Source: Verrucomicrobiales bacterium (GTDB lineage: Bacteria > Verrucomicrobiota > Verrucomicrobiia > Verrucomicrobiales > DEV007). From it: 64,000 bases of DNA. The stretch covers positions 16,185 through 80,184 of the forward strand of contig JARGPH010000029.1 of assembly GCA_029213065.1 (NCBI GenBank). The letters are read 5' to 3'. A model generated the notes under the pieces. The model ran no database searches, had not been told where the DNA came from, and saw nothing but the letters and a program-made list of their open reading frames with translations. A program made the translations under genes and the position numbers. Below, piece after piece: positions 52,890-62,756 of the stretch. The number at the start of each line of letters is the position of its first letter. The first letter of the stretch is position 1.

Positions 52890-55298
52890 TTATTCTCCTT
52901 TGGCGCTTGCAATAAGAAAGTCGACCAGCTCCTGACAATGGAAGAATCCCGGCCAGAAATTGTGTCCCTGTCCCTCCATCCTGAGGAGGGTAATCAGGTC
53001 GCTTCCTCCTGCTTTTTCATAGGCCGCTTCGAGTGCTCCGGAATTCTCCGCAAGAGGGACCACCTTGTCATCGGTTCCGTGAATGATGAAAACAGGGATC
53101 TTCGCTTCGGCGAGAGCGGTTACCTTTTTGATCGGATTGAATTCTGACTGGCGGGCTTCGAGATTTTTTGCGGTAGTGGCGTAAGCTGCCGCGGCGCGCC
53201 CTGCTTTCGGGTAGGTCGTGTAATCGTAGACGGGATAAATGCCCCCTAGTCCGGCGACGCGATCAGGATGTTCGATCGCCCAGCTTGAGACCCAGAGCCC
53301 GCCTCGACTTCGGCCCAGCAAAGCTGGCTTCTCCGAATAGCCCCGCGACACCATTTCGTTGTGGAGTGCTTCAAAGTAAGGGAAGGCGTGCGGACTTCCA
53401 TAGGCCTCACCAACATCGATTCCGGCAATGGCAACGCCGGCGTCGAGAAACTGTTGATGCATCCAGCTTTCGGCTTTGTCAGGGGTGCCTTTCAAAGCGG
53501 GGGCATAGAAGATCCATGGCTTCCCCGGTTCTGACTCAGCTGCCGTCTCCGGCGTCATGACGAACGCGTGACGGCCCTTAAGTCTCAAGTTCTCCCCGTT
53601 GATGAGCACCTGGGTTCGTTTCGGGCGTGCCGCATCCTGAGCAGCATTCATGTATTCGGATTGAGCGGGATTGGTTCCGGCTTTTTTCAGCACCTTCTCA
53701 GGAAGTCCTTCGGCAGCGGTTGCGGCGTATTCGGCCATGCGACGTTCCCATTCTGTGACGAGCTTTTTGAGTGCCGCTGCCTGTGGAATAGCGAGATCGG
53801 TTGACTCGTCCCGGTCGGACGAAAGGTCGTAGAGTTCCCACGGTTCGGCGATGGGCGCGACCGCTTTCCAGTCTCCCATCCGGATTGCCTTGTGACCGTC
53901 GTGAAACCACCAGATTGCCTCGTGAAGGGACTCTGAATCTGCCTTGAAGGTGCCGGTGAGACTTTTCCCGGGTGTCGCCGGAGCGTCCGGATTGGGTTTT
54001 GCACCGGCGACTTCGAGCAGGGTGGGGACAATGTCGATAACGTGCCCGGGGGTCCGTCTGACGCCGCCCTTATCGGCGATCCCGTCAGGCCAGGATACGA
54101 GCAGTGGCGTTGCGATACCTCCTTCGTGGGTCCATGTCTTGTGGCGTCGGAACGGTGTATTCGAAGTGGTCGACCATCCCGGCCCGAGGCAGAGATAGGT
54201 GTCGGCCGCACCCATCGGAAGAGAAGGATCGTGGCCGTCATCTCTCACCATGATCTCGGCACTGGCTCCGTTGTCAGAAAGAAAAATGACCATGGTGTTG
54301 TCCCATTCACCCATTGATTTGATCTGGTCAAAAACCCGTCCGATCTCGATGTCCATGCGATGAATCATGGCTGCGTGAATCGCCATTTTCTTTTCCTGAA
54401 AAACCCTTTGTTCATCGCTTAGATCTATCCACGGAACCGGCCGGTTGATTTCACCTTCGCCGAGAATCTCGAAGGCTTTGGGAAAATGATAGGGCGGTCC
54501 GAGGTCACGCTCGACGCGGGAGAGCCCGGGAACCGATTGCGGATCGAGGAGGTCGAGGCTTTGCAGATTTCGCCAGCGACGTTCTCTAACCGCATCCCAT
54601 CCCGCTTTGTAGGCATCATCATAGACCGCAATGTCTTCGGGGAGCGCGTGCAGTGGAAAGTGCGGTGCGGCGAAGGCCAGGTAGTGGAAGAACGGAGCGG
54701 ATTTGTGATTCTTCTGATGATCCGTTAGCACTTCGATGACGTGGTCGGCGAGGTGAGTCGTCGCGTAAAAGTCGGTTCCCTTTTCGACGGGGGGAAGTGG
54801 TTCGTCATCCTTGTAGTGCTTCGTCGGATTGAAAAAGCGGCCCTGATCTTTCAGGTAGTAGGAATGATCAAATCCATTGGCGACCGGCATGCCGTCGATG
54901 TGCCATTTGCCGGTGTGGTAGGAACGGTAGCCTTCCGGAGCGAGTAGCTTTGGCAGGAGCACCGCCCAATCCTGACGCACTCCCCGGTTGCCTCCGCCCG
55001 AGGGAACACCGGGGACGTTGTCGCGGCGGATTTGCTGGGCGTAAAATCCGGTGAGGAGTGCTCCCCGGGTCGGCCAGCATCGCGCCGTGTTGTAAAACTG
55101 GGTGAACTGCAAACCACTTTCCGCCAGCGAATCGAGGTTGGGGGTTTGGATCTCACTGCCATAGCAACCGAGGTCGGAAAACCCGAGATCGTCGGCAAGG
55201 ATAAGGAGAATGTTAGGTTTCTCTGACGCATCGGATTTTGACACAGCAGTGAGGAATGTCAGTCCAACGAAGAGAAGGGCGAAGGGAAAAGCTTTCAT
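52890..55298 (-). CDS. Exported sulfatase fused to an alpha/beta hydrolase (esterase) domain
   Basis: The product is 802 residues from the ATG at 55298. A signal peptide precedes a sulfatase domain (about 28-545) with ILLILADDLGFSDLGCYG, the formylglycine motif CWPTR (Cys74) and HTGKWH. After a short linker an alpha/beta hydrolase domain (about 560-800) shows GRSRGG (near residue 661) and HGTDDKVV for the acid region. The first part removes sulfate from glycans or other esters; the second resembles carbohydrate esterases. Such a fusion is uncommon. It is followed by a further esterase gene with a one-base gap. Confidence 0.9.
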   Translation of the reverse strand: MKAFPFALLFVGLTFLTAVSKSDASEKPNILLILADDLGFSDLGCYGSEIQTPNLDSLAESGLQFTQFYNTARCWPTRGALLTGFYAQQIRRDNVPGVPSGGGNRGVRQDWAVLLPKLLAPEGYRSYHTGKWHIDGMPVANGFDHSYYLKDQGRFFNPTKHYKDDEPLPPVEKGTDFYATTHLADHVIEVLTDHQKNHKSAPFFHYLAFAAPHFPLHALPEDIAVYDDAYKAGWDAVRERRWRNLQSLDLLDPQSVPGLSRVERDLGPPYHFPKAFEILGEGEINRPVPWIDLSDEQRVFQEKKMAIHAAMIHRMDIEIGRVFDQIKSMGEWDNTMVIFLSDNGASAEIMVRDDGHDPSLPMGAADTYLCLGPGWSTTSNTPFRRHKTWTHEGGIATPLLVSWPDGIADKGGVRRTPGHVIDIVPTLLEVAGAKPNPDAPATPGKSLTGTFKADSESLHEAIWWFHDGHKAIRMGDWKAVAPIAEPWELYDLSSDRDESTDLAIPQAAALKKLVTEWERRMAEYAATAAEGLPEKVLKKAGTNPAQSEYMNAAQDAARPKRTQVLINGENLRLKGRHAFVMTPETAAESEPGKPWIFYAPALKGTPDKAESWMHQQFLDAGVAIAGIDVGEAYGSPHAFPYFEALHNEMVSRGYSEKPALLGRSRGGLWVSSWAIEHPDRVAGLGGIYPVYDYTTYPKAGRAAAAYATTAKNLEARQSEFNPIKKVTALAEAKIPVFIIHGTDDKVVPLAENSGALEAAYEKAGGSDLITLLRMEGQGHNFWPGFFHCQELVDFLIASAKGE

Positions 55299-55467
55299 GG
55301 GATTTTGAGGAAAGCCTAGCGTGCTGCATCGCGAATTGGAATGAACAAAGAGGGACGCTATTATGGGACTGGTGTCAGTCCTCGGACGCAGGGGGCAGCT
55401 GTATTTGCCGCTATCACGGCTAATTTCGGCCTTTCTAAATGTGGGCCAGCCATCAAATTTCCTGCCT

Positions 55468-57024
55468 ATGAAATCGAAAACGATTCTTCTAACACTTCTA
55501 TCCGGAATATTTCTTCCCTCGCTTGCCACGGCTGAGCTGAGGCTTCCCGCTATCATCAACGACCACATGGTCCTGCAGCAAAAGCAGGCCAACCCGATTT
55601 GGGGATGGGACACTCCCGGAACGGAAGTTTCGGTGACCTTTGGTAAGCAGGTGAAAAAGGCCAAAGCCGGGGAAGACGGAAAATGGACCGTTAAGCTGGA
55701 CGCTGTTCCCGCCAACGGAACTCCTGCTGAGATCGCGATCAAAGGAACTTCGGAACGCAAGATTTCGGATGTGCTTGTCGGCGAGGTCTGGATGTGTTCC
55801 GGTCAGTCAAATATGGGAATGACCGTTTCCGGTGACTGGAAATATCAGGTGGAGTCACTCGCATCGAATCACCCGAATCTCAGGCTCATCACGGTTCCCC
55901 GCGTGGGAACTCAGGAGCTGCAGGATGACTTCAAAGGCGAGTGGGCTGCTGCGAATCCCGAGAACTGTAAGTCTTTTTCCGCAGTTGGATTTTTCTATGG
56001 TCGTTATCTTCACGAGATTCTCGGAGTCCCCGTTGGTTTGATCAATAACTCCTGGGGCGGTTCTGCTGCTGAGGCATGGGTTCGTCGCGATTCACTCGAA
56101 GCCGACGAACGCTTCGCCGCGACCATGGCCGGCTGGGAAAACCGGGAGAAGCAGCTCAGTTCGGACGCTGCACAGGAGGCCTACGAGAAGGCGCTCGCGA
56201 TTTGGAAAGAGAAAGCAGCAGAGGCGAAGGCGGCTGGAAAACCGGTCCCGCGTGGCCCGGCATCACCCGCATCAACACTCGGTGGAAACTCACGCCCCGG
56301 AAACATTTTTGCGGGAATGGTTCATCCGACCCTCGGCTATGGAATGAAGGGTGTCATCTGGTATCAGGGTGAAAGCAACGCCGGCCGCGCCTATGACTAC
56401 CGCTCGCTTTTTCCCTACATGATTGAGCAGTGGCGCAAAGAATGGAAACAGGGCGACTTCCCGTTTTACTGGGTTCAGCTCGCTGATTTCCGCAGTGAGG
56501 TCGATCAACCCGGTGAGAGCAGCTGGGCAGAGTTGAGAGAGGCTCAGACCATGACGATGTCACTTCCGAACACAGGTGAGGCCGTCATCATTGATATTGG
56601 TGAAGCAAATGACATTCATCCTAAAAACAAGTATGACGTAGCTGCCCGCCTCGTCCGTTGGGCTCTCGCGAAAGACTACGGTATCGAAGGGATTGAACCT
56701 CAAAGCCCGACTTACAAAGAGATGAATGTCAGTGGGAATAAAGCCAACTTAACTTTCACTCATGTCGATGGCGGGCTTCGCACCGTTGATGTGAACGAAG
56801 TACACGGCTTTGCAATTTGCGGAGAGGATAAGAAGTGGGTTTGGGCAGATGCGAAAATCACCGGCGCTGATTCCGTTCAGGTCTGGAGCGATGCCGTTGC
56901 CACACCTGTTGCGGTGCGCTACGCCTGGGCTGAGAATCCCGTTTGCAACGTTCATTCCAAGAACGGTCTCGCATTGACACCGTTCCGGACCGACGACTTC
57001 CCGATGGTCACGGGGCCGAAGTAG
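55468..57024 (+). CDS. Sialate O-acetylesterase-like (SASA/DUF303) exported enzyme
   Basis: The product is 518 residues from the ATG at 55468. A signal peptide is followed by a beta-sandwich domain (residues 25-100, VTFGKQVKKAKAGEDGKW) and the SGNH/SASA fold. The latter shows the catalytic CSGQSNM (about 110-116), WYQGESN and DIGEANDIHPKNK, which supplies the Asp-His pair. These enzymes remove O-acetyl groups from sugars such as sialic acid or xylan. The convergent hydrolase gene overlaps its 3' end by 17 bases. Confidence 0.92.
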   Translation: MKSKTILLTLLSGIFLPSLATAELRLPAIINDHMVLQQKQANPIWGWDTPGTEVSVTFGKQVKKAKAGEDGKWTVKLDAVPANGTPAEIAIKGTSERKISDVLVGEVWMCSGQSNMGMTVSGDWKYQVESLASNHPNLRLITVPRVGTQELQDDFKGEWAAANPENCKSFSAVGFFYGRYLHEILGVPVGLINNSWGGSAAEAWVRRDSLEADERFAATMAGWENREKQLSSDAAQEAYEKALAIWKEKAAEAKAAGKPVPRGPASPASTLGGNSRPGNIFAGMVHPTLGYGMKGVIWYQGESNAGRAYDYRSLFPYMIEQWRKEWKQGDFPFYWVQLADFRSEVDQPGESSWAELREAQTMTMSLPNTGEAVIIDIGEANDIHPKNKYDVAARLVRWALAKDYGIEGIEPQSPTYKEMNVSGNKANLTFTHVDGGLRTVDVNEVHGFAICGEDKKWVWADAKITGADSVQVWSDAVATPVAVRYAWAENPVCNVHSKNGLALTPFRTDDFPMVTGPK

Positions 57025-58270
57025 CAAAAGCTGCTTCGCTGGTCACCATCAACCCGCGCTCGTCGGTGACAGTCATGAGCCAGGTGTTTACCTCTTTCGG
57101 CAGGCCCCCGGCGCTGATTGTCTTTCCGTCGATTGTCGCGGGAAGTGACTGCCATTTTCGTTTCGACCGCAGTCCTTCATCAGCGGTGTAATGAAGTTCG
57201 GCGCTTTTGAGTGGCGTTTCTGACTCAAAGGTCAGTGATACTGTTCCGTCTTTGGTCGTGAGCGGGCTTAACTCAGCGAGTGGGGTTCCGCCTTTTAACT
57301 TTGAGTCAATGTAGGCTCCGATTTCTTCGGGTTTCCACCCTGCAGGGTGGCTGTGTCCCATCATCGGTTCGATACGAAATGTCTTCGGTCCCTGCACGAG
57401 CGAATAGGACTTTGCGTAGCTGTCGAGGACGTAGTGAACATCGTTGGTTCCGTTGACCCAGAAGGTGGGAACGGTGCATTTTCCGAGATGGCTCGAAGGA
57501 TCGTATGCGGCGACCCATGCGTCACGGTTCTCGTTCAAGGCGTCGATTGCCGGCTTCTGAACGGACTCGCCCTCGTGCAAAAAACCGCAACCATAGACGG
57601 GCACCGCAGCCTTGAAGCGATTGTCGAGTGAGGCAGCGAGGCAGGTCGAGTAACCTCCCCAGCTGATTCCGGTAACAGCGGTGCGCTTGGGATCGACTCC
57701 CGGAAAACTGCGAAGCAGGGTGTGCGCTTTCATGACGCTGCAGACGGTTTGGTAGGGCCAGTCGTCATCAACCGATCCTCCTATGCAGCCGAATTTTTGA
57801 GGATGTCCGTGGAGAAGGCCTCCTTTTTCCAACCGGGTCCGGAGTTCCTTTTTGTGGCCGTGGTCGCTCACTTTTGTCCCGTCCGTGTTGAAGGTCGGAG
57901 CCGGTGGGCGCATTCCGGAAAGATCCATCGCGATCGCCGCGTAACCCCGCTGCGCCCAGAGCCAGACCCAGTCGGAAAATGCAGTGCCACCTCCGCCATG
58001 GATGAGAACCACGCCCGGAAAGGTTTCGTCTTTTTTCGCGACGCCGAGGGTTTTGGGTGAGGCGTAGAAGGCGAACACCTCAGTGGCTTCCCCGTTAATC
58101 GGCTCACCTTCGTAAATGATCGAATGAACCGGAACGGAGTCATCAACGACCCGGAATTTCGGCGATTCGCTTTTGAGCCGATCGATCGGCCAGGTGCCGG
58201 GCTTATCTGCCGCGGAAGCGAAGGTGAGAGAGCTGGTTAGTATCAGTGTCAGGAGATGAAATGTCTTCAT
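57008..58270 (-). CDS. Exported prolyl-oligopeptidase-family alpha/beta hydrolase
   Basis: The product is 420 residues. A signal peptide precedes a hydrolase core with VLIHGGGGTAFSDW (oxyanion region), GISWGGYSTC (nucleophile) and GHSHPAGW (His). A beta-type C-terminal domain (LTFESETPLKSAELHYTADEG) extends past the catalytic domain. An esterase of cell-wall or glycan acyl groups is the likely role. It is convergent with the SASA-type gene and 73 bases upstream of the AstE-like fusion gene. Confidence 0.88.
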   Translation of the reverse strand: MKTFHLLTLILTSSLTFASAADKPGTWPIDRLKSESPKFRVVDDSVPVHSIIYEGEPINGEATEVFAFYASPKTLGVAKKDETFPGVVLIHGGGGTAFSDWVWLWAQRGYAAIAMDLSGMRPPAPTFNTDGTKVSDHGHKKELRTRLEKGGLLHGHPQKFGCIGGSVDDDWPYQTVCSVMKAHTLLRSFPGVDPKRTAVTGISWGGYSTCLAASLDNRFKAAVPVYGCGFLHEGESVQKPAIDALNENRDAWVAAYDPSSHLGKCTVPTFWVNGTNDVHYVLDSYAKSYSLVQGPKTFRIEPMMGHSHPAGWKPEEIGAYIDSKLKGGTPLAELSPLTTKDGTVSLTFESETPLKSAELHYTADEGLRSKRKWQSLPATIDGKTISAGGLPKEVNTWLMTVTDERGLMVTSEAAFATSAP

Positions 58271-58331
58271 GGAAAATGTTATCTCAGTATTTTGGGCAAG
58301 CTTGAATTGGGAGTATCAAAGTGAAGGACTT

Positions 58332-58368
58332 AACAGGGTATCATCACCGACTCAACCCTGTTGAATCG
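58332..58368. repeat. Short intergenic repeat, copy B, spanning the stop of the AstE-like gene
   Basis: AACAGGGT (58332-58339) and ACCCTGTT (58355-58362) are inverted arms. CAACCCTGTTGAATCG (58353-58368) matches copy A at 15 of 16 bases. Here the repeat runs into the last codons and stop of the CDS that ends at 58344. Confidence 0.45.
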
Positions 58369-59843
58369 GCGGTGCCTGGAGTGGTTGCCCAGCGAATCAG
58401 TTCGGGAGCGAGGTGGGTGAGGCCTTCGGTCTGCTCGGGGTGGGGGCTGATGCCGATGACGCGTCCTTTTCCGTAGTGTCCTGCGAGGATCGCGGGGGAC
58501 CCTTTCTGAATCCCTTCGGGAGTTTTGTTCAGTGCCACTTCGGTATTGAAAATTGCGAGGGTCTCGAAGTCGGGGATATCGGGTGATTCGGCTGGCTCCA
58601 TAACCGGGCCGTTCTGGTATTTGACCGGAGCGGCATCACGGTCCGTTTTCATGATCCTTTTCCCGGCGTCGGTGAATCCGAGTTCGAGCACTTCCTTTCC
58701 GCGTCGCCATTTGGAGGATTTGGTTTTCGCGTCGAGAATTTTGAGCGACCACGGGAAGTTTTCACAGGCGAGGTAGCAGCCGGCGCAGATCCCGAGATAG
58801 CTTCCGCCGTCGTGGACGAAATCTCTCACATTTTTCCGACCGCGTTCTCCGAGTCCGGCGGCTTGTTTGCCTCCGCTCCCGCCCGGGAAAATGAGGACGT
58901 CGAACTGGGTGATGGAATTGTTCTGCACCTCAACAGGACCGATGATCCGGGAGGTGAACTCATCAGGCAGATTGGTGAAGGTCTCTTGAAGGGACGCGGG
59001 TCCGAAACCTCCGACTCCGGGGCCGACATAGATACCGATGTTGGTGACTTTTGTTTCAGGGTTTTCGAAGATCAAGTCATCGGGCTTGTTCTCTATCATC
59101 CCGAGATTGGTGAGTAGCCGATGCATCATGAGACGGTGCTGCCTCACTCTCACGCCGAGCGTTTGATCAGTGTAAGTGGTTTCAAAAATGGCTCCGGTCG
59201 CGCCGAGTCGATCCATGCTCGCCCGAACGAGGCTTCCGTTGGCGGTTCGTGAATTGCTGAGAAGCCGGAAGAGATTTTCCGGGGCGTCCACCGAGGCGTT
59301 GACGGCGGCAAGCGAGTGTTCGAAAAGCGGGAGCGTTTCATCAGTCGCGTCGCAGAGAATCGTCGATCCGACGGACTTGGGATTCTGACGGTTCACCGCG
59401 AAGCCTTCGTGCAAATCGACGACCCAGTCGGGTTCGATTGCTTTGGAAAAATCCCAGATCTCCGCAGCGAGAGGGCTCAGTGTCTTTTCCTCAGCGCCGG
59501 TTCTGGGGAAGTGCCGGTTGAGGTCTCCCGCGTCATCGCTCAGGCCGGGAAAGCGCCTCTGCTTTACGTCGAGAGCGAGATGGTTGGCGCGGGGAATTAC
59601 GATGAGGGTCCCTTTTACAATCGGCCAGTGACGGATTTGACCGGCGGCAATGGCCCCTGCCGGTTCGTTGCCGTGCATGCCGCCGACGAGAAGAAAGGTG
59701 GGGCCTTCGACTCCGGATTCGATTCGATACCACGGCGTTTCAGAATCGGTGCCTTTGGCGAGAAGTCCGGAGGATTGCGCGCTGGTCTCAGCTCCGAAGC
59801 TGGTCCCGAAAAGGCAGAGACTGAGAACGAAAAACCATTTCAT
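58344..59843 (-). CDS. Exported AstE/aspartoacylase-type zinc deacylase fused to a BPL_N/DJ-1-like domain
   Basis: The product is 499 residues from the ATG at 59843. After a signal peptide, an M14-like AstE domain (25-255) has GGMHGNEPAG (His57, Glu60), NRHFPR and VVDLHEGFAV (His145). A BPL_N/DJ-1-like glutamine-amidotransferase domain (about 270-490) follows, with FPGGSGGKQ and GICAGCYLA (Cys near 351), where the nucleophile sits in a GxCxGxY turn. The first domain fits amide or ester deacylation. The second is not a proven amidotransferase. Joining them in one exported protein is unusual. Confidence 0.84.
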   Translation of the reverse strand: MKWFFVLSLCLFGTSFGAETSAQSSGLLAKGTDSETPWYRIESGVEGPTFLLVGGMHGNEPAGAIAAGQIRHWPIVKGTLIVIPRANHLALDVKQRRFPGLSDDAGDLNRHFPRTGAEEKTLSPLAAEIWDFSKAIEPDWVVDLHEGFAVNRQNPKSVGSTILCDATDETLPLFEHSLAAVNASVDAPENLFRLLSNSRTANGSLVRASMDRLGATGAIFETTYTDQTLGVRVRQHRLMMHRLLTNLGMIENKPDDLIFENPETKVTNIGIYVGPGVGGFGPASLQETFTNLPDEFTSRIIGPVEVQNNSITQFDVLIFPGGSGGKQAAGLGERGRKNVRDFVHDGGSYLGICAGCYLACENFPWSLKILDAKTKSSKWRRGKEVLELGFTDAGKRIMKTDRDAAPVKYQNGPVMEPAESPDIPDFETLAIFNTEVALNKTPEGIQKGSPAILAGHYGKGRVIGISPHPEQTEGLTHLAPELIRWATTPGTADSTGLSR

Positions 59844-59909
59844 GGCCACAGAATGAGGCAATGAAATGGGATTGGATAGACCGCGTTCGCGGGTCTGAAG
59901 CGGCCTTGC

Positions 59910-61535
59910 TTAGTTGGCGACACCGTCGGTTGCACCGGCGGAAGGGGTGCGGTTTTCCTTTTTCAGATTCGCAACGATGTAAGTCGGGTCGTCTTCGAGG
60001 ACGATGACGTCGACGAGGCTGCCGGCGGTAGCGAGAAGCTGGCGGCAGTTTGCGCTGATGTGCTGAAGCTTGAGCTCTTTCCCGTTGGTGCGATAGCGCT
60101 CTGCGAGTTTCTGAATTGCCTCAAGGCCTGAGTGATCCCAAACGCGGGAATCCATCATGTCTACGATGACGACGTCGGGATCTTCGGCTGGAGAGAACTC
60201 GTTGCTGAAGTCGATGATGGATCCGAAAAAGAGCGGACCGTGGATGTAGTAGACCTTCGAGCCGTCCTCACGAATCTCCGTTTCACGGTGAACGTGGTGC
60301 GCGGACTTCCAGGCAAAGACGAGCGCGGAAACGATCACGCCGGAGATGACGGCGAGAGCGAGGTTGTGGGTCACCACGGTGACGATGGAGACGAGCAAAA
60401 TGACGAAGGCATCCGATTTGGGGATCTTTTTCAAAATCCGGATACTCGACCATTCGAAGGTTCCGATCACGACCATGAACATGACCCCGGTAAGGGCTGC
60501 GAGTGGGATTTTCTCAATGAGGGGTGCGGCGAAGAGAATGAAGCAGATCAGGAAGATACCGGCTGCGATTCCGGAGAGGCGGCCACGACCTCCGGAGCGG
60601 ATGTTGATGATACTTTGTCCGATCATGGCGCAACCACCCATGCCGCCGAAGAAACCGGTGACGATGTTGGCGAGGCCCTGGCCGACGCATTCGCGATTAC
60701 TCTGACCGCGGGTTTCGGTGAGTTCATCGATGAGGGTGAGAGTCATGAGCGATTCGATCAAACCGACCGCTGCGAGAATGAAGGCAAACGGAGCAATGAA
60801 GATGAGCGTGTCGAGATTGAACGGGATCGTGAATGAAACCAGTTTCGGGAGTCCCCCGCTGATGGATGCCATGTTCCCGACGACGAGCGTGTCGAGATTC
60901 ATCCCGATCACGATGAGACTGACGACAACGATTCCGACGAGGGATGCGGGGATCGCGGTGGTAAATTTTGGCAGGAAAAAGCTGATTGCCATGGTGAGAG
61001 CGACGAGGCCGAGCATGAGATAGAGGGATCCCCCTGCGAGCCAGTCCGATCCGGGCACGGTCGGTGCTTCGGTGAACATGGGGAACTGGGCCATGAAGAT
61101 GACGATGGCGAGTCCATTCACAAAGCCGAACATGACTGGTTGCGGGATGAGGCGCACAAAGCGTCCGAGCTTGAGGGCTCCGCAGAGAATCTGAATAATC
61201 CCCATGAGGATCACGGTAATAAAGAGGTATTGAAGTCCCGCGTCTTCACCGAGACCGAGCGCTTCGCCTTTCTCGTTTCCGAGTTTGACGAGGCCGACCA
61301 TGATGACAGCGAGCGCACCGGTCGCACCTGAGATCATGCCGGGACGACCGCCTGCGATTGCGGTGATGAGACAAACCATGAACGCGGCATAGAGACCAAC
61401 GAGTGGGGGAACCCCTGCGATGATGGCGAAAGCGACGGCTTCAGGAACGAGTGCCAGAGCAACGGTGAGGCCGGAAAGAAGATCATCTTTCGCCTGAAGA
61501 CGGTTGCCGAATTTGCGGTAAATAAGCTGGATCAT
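59910..61535 (-). CDS. SulP family anion transporter with STAS domain
   Basis: The product is 541 residues. About 12 hydrophobic segments (residues 20-420) start with LTVALALVPEAVAFA and include FVNGLAIVIFMAQ. The C-terminal STAS domain is found at about 435-525 (VYYIHGPLFFGSIIDF, VIVDMMDSRVWDHSGLEAI). SulP carriers move sulfate, bicarbonate or other anions. With a sulfatase cluster nearby, sulfate is a fair guess. The STAS domain has Asp-His-Ser in the usual phosphorylation region. Confidence 0.93.
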   Translation of the reverse strand: MIQLIYRKFGNRLQAKDDLLSGLTVALALVPEAVAFAIIAGVPPLVGLYAAFMVCLITAIAGGRPGMISGATGALAVIMVGLVKLGNEKGEALGLGEDAGLQYLFITVILMGIIQILCGALKLGRFVRLIPQPVMFGFVNGLAIVIFMAQFPMFTEAPTVPGSDWLAGGSLYLMLGLVALTMAISFFLPKFTTAIPASLVGIVVVSLIVIGMNLDTLVVGNMASISGGLPKLVSFTIPFNLDTLIFIAPFAFILAAVGLIESLMTLTLIDELTETRGQSNRECVGQGLANIVTGFFGGMGGCAMIGQSIINIRSGGRGRLSGIAAGIFLICFILFAAPLIEKIPLAALTGVMFMVVIGTFEWSSIRILKKIPKSDAFVILLVSIVTVVTHNLALAVISGVIVSALVFAWKSAHHVHRETEIREDGSKVYYIHGPLFFGSIIDFSNEFSPAEDPDVVIVDMMDSRVWDHSGLEAIQKLAERYRTNGKELKLQHISANCRQLLATAGSLVDVIVLEDDPTYIVANLKKENRTPSAGATDGVAN

Positions 61536-61742
61536 GGTACTGTGACAGGTGTGCAGGTAGCGGTATGCATAGGGCCCGGCCGACCAGAGCTTGGCGCGGC
61601 ACTAAACATGGAGACGACATGCCTCCACAACAGGATGCTGGACTTAACGCCTCTATCGGGGCGAAACGCAAGAGGAAATCCAATGCGCGAAGGGGACGAT
61701 TCTCCTTCCTCGTCAGCGGGGCAGGGGGTAACCGGAACCGGG

Positions 61743-62675
61743 CTACTTCAGGGCGCCTTCCGGTTTTCCATTGGTCGTGAGGATGTGCACCTCGTGGGCT
61801 TTCACTTTGGGATGGAAAAATTCCCAGACAACTTCCTTGTCGGGAGTGATCTCAAAGAGTTTCGGCATTCCGGGTTTTTTCTGCCCGTAGCTGCAAATCA
61901 CGGTGTTACCGCTCGCGAGGCGCTGGCCGCCGCAGGGATCGGCGAAGCGCCCCTCGACGTCTTCATTGGTGACGTGCCATGCCACTTTGCCATCGGCGTC
62001 GAATTCAACGGTCTGATTGCCGTGGGTGAGGTTCACAAGAGTGTTGCCATTCTCCAGACGGATCGCGGTGAAGGGCCAGGATTCCGCTTCGCGTCCCCCG
62101 AGTTCTTCGAGATCGGTTTTGAATGTTTTTACGACGGTGCCGTCCGCCTGATATTCTTTCACCGCGAAGGCGAGAAGGTGCGGCACGAGGTAGTTCCCGT
62201 TGGGCAGTTTGCGGGCCATGCGGGTTTGCATGTGAGCGTTGTCGGTTTCAGGTAGAAGAGGCACCTCAACTGCAATCTTCCCGTCAGGGCTCACTTCGAG
62301 AAGCCTTGGATTTACCCCTCGCTCGACGACGAGAGTATTTCCGTTGTCGAGGCGAACAGCGGTGCCGAGTTCTTTGTTCTCAGGTGCGAGCTGGTATTTC
62401 CAGACCGTTTCACCGGCGGGGGTGATCTCACTGGCCGAGTTGTTGATTGATAAAAGGATGTTGCCGTTTGCGAGGACAAATGCATCGCGGGCTTTCCCTT
62501 TGATTTTCCACGTCACTTTTCCCTCTTCGCTGACGATCACGGTCGGGTTTCCGGCGATGAGAAATGAGTGTCGAATTCCTGACTCGCTGCGTTGTTCGCC
62601 GAATGACTCCTGCGCGTGCACGGGGCATGTGAGAATGAGAAGAAGGGAGAGAGCTATGAGGGGGAATCGAAGCAT
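61743..62675 (-). CDS. Exported beta-propeller protein (PQQ-like repeats)
   Basis: The product is 310 residues. A signal peptide (residues 1-21, cut after AQ) is followed by repeated LxNGN-type blade motifs (LANGNILLS, LDNGNTLVV, LPNGNYLV, LENGNTLVN, LASGNTVI). This is a small six- to seven-bladed propeller related to arylsulfotransferase/PQQ-like proteins, probably a binding protein. No catalytic residues are obvious. It lies on the same strand as the SulP gene, upstream by 207 bases. Confidence 0.8.
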   Translation of the reverse strand: MLRFPLIALSLLLILTCPVHAQESFGEQRSESGIRHSFLIAGNPTVIVSEEGKVTWKIKGKARDAFVLANGNILLSINNSASEITPAGETVWKYQLAPENKELGTAVRLDNGNTLVVERGVNPRLLEVSPDGKIAVEVPLLPETDNAHMQTRMARKLPNGNYLVPHLLAFAVKEYQADGTVVKTFKTDLEELGGREAESWPFTAIRLENGNTLVNLTHGNQTVEFDADGKVAWHVTNEDVEGRFADPCGGQRLASGNTVICSYGQKKPGMPKLFEITPDKEVVWEFFHPKVKAHEVHILTTNGKPEGALK

Positions 62676-62756
62676 TCGGTTAGTTTAGGCGGATTAAAGA
62701 GGGGATTGCGACTAGAAATTTCTGGCCCTTGCGAAGATCCGCGCCATTTTTGACGG

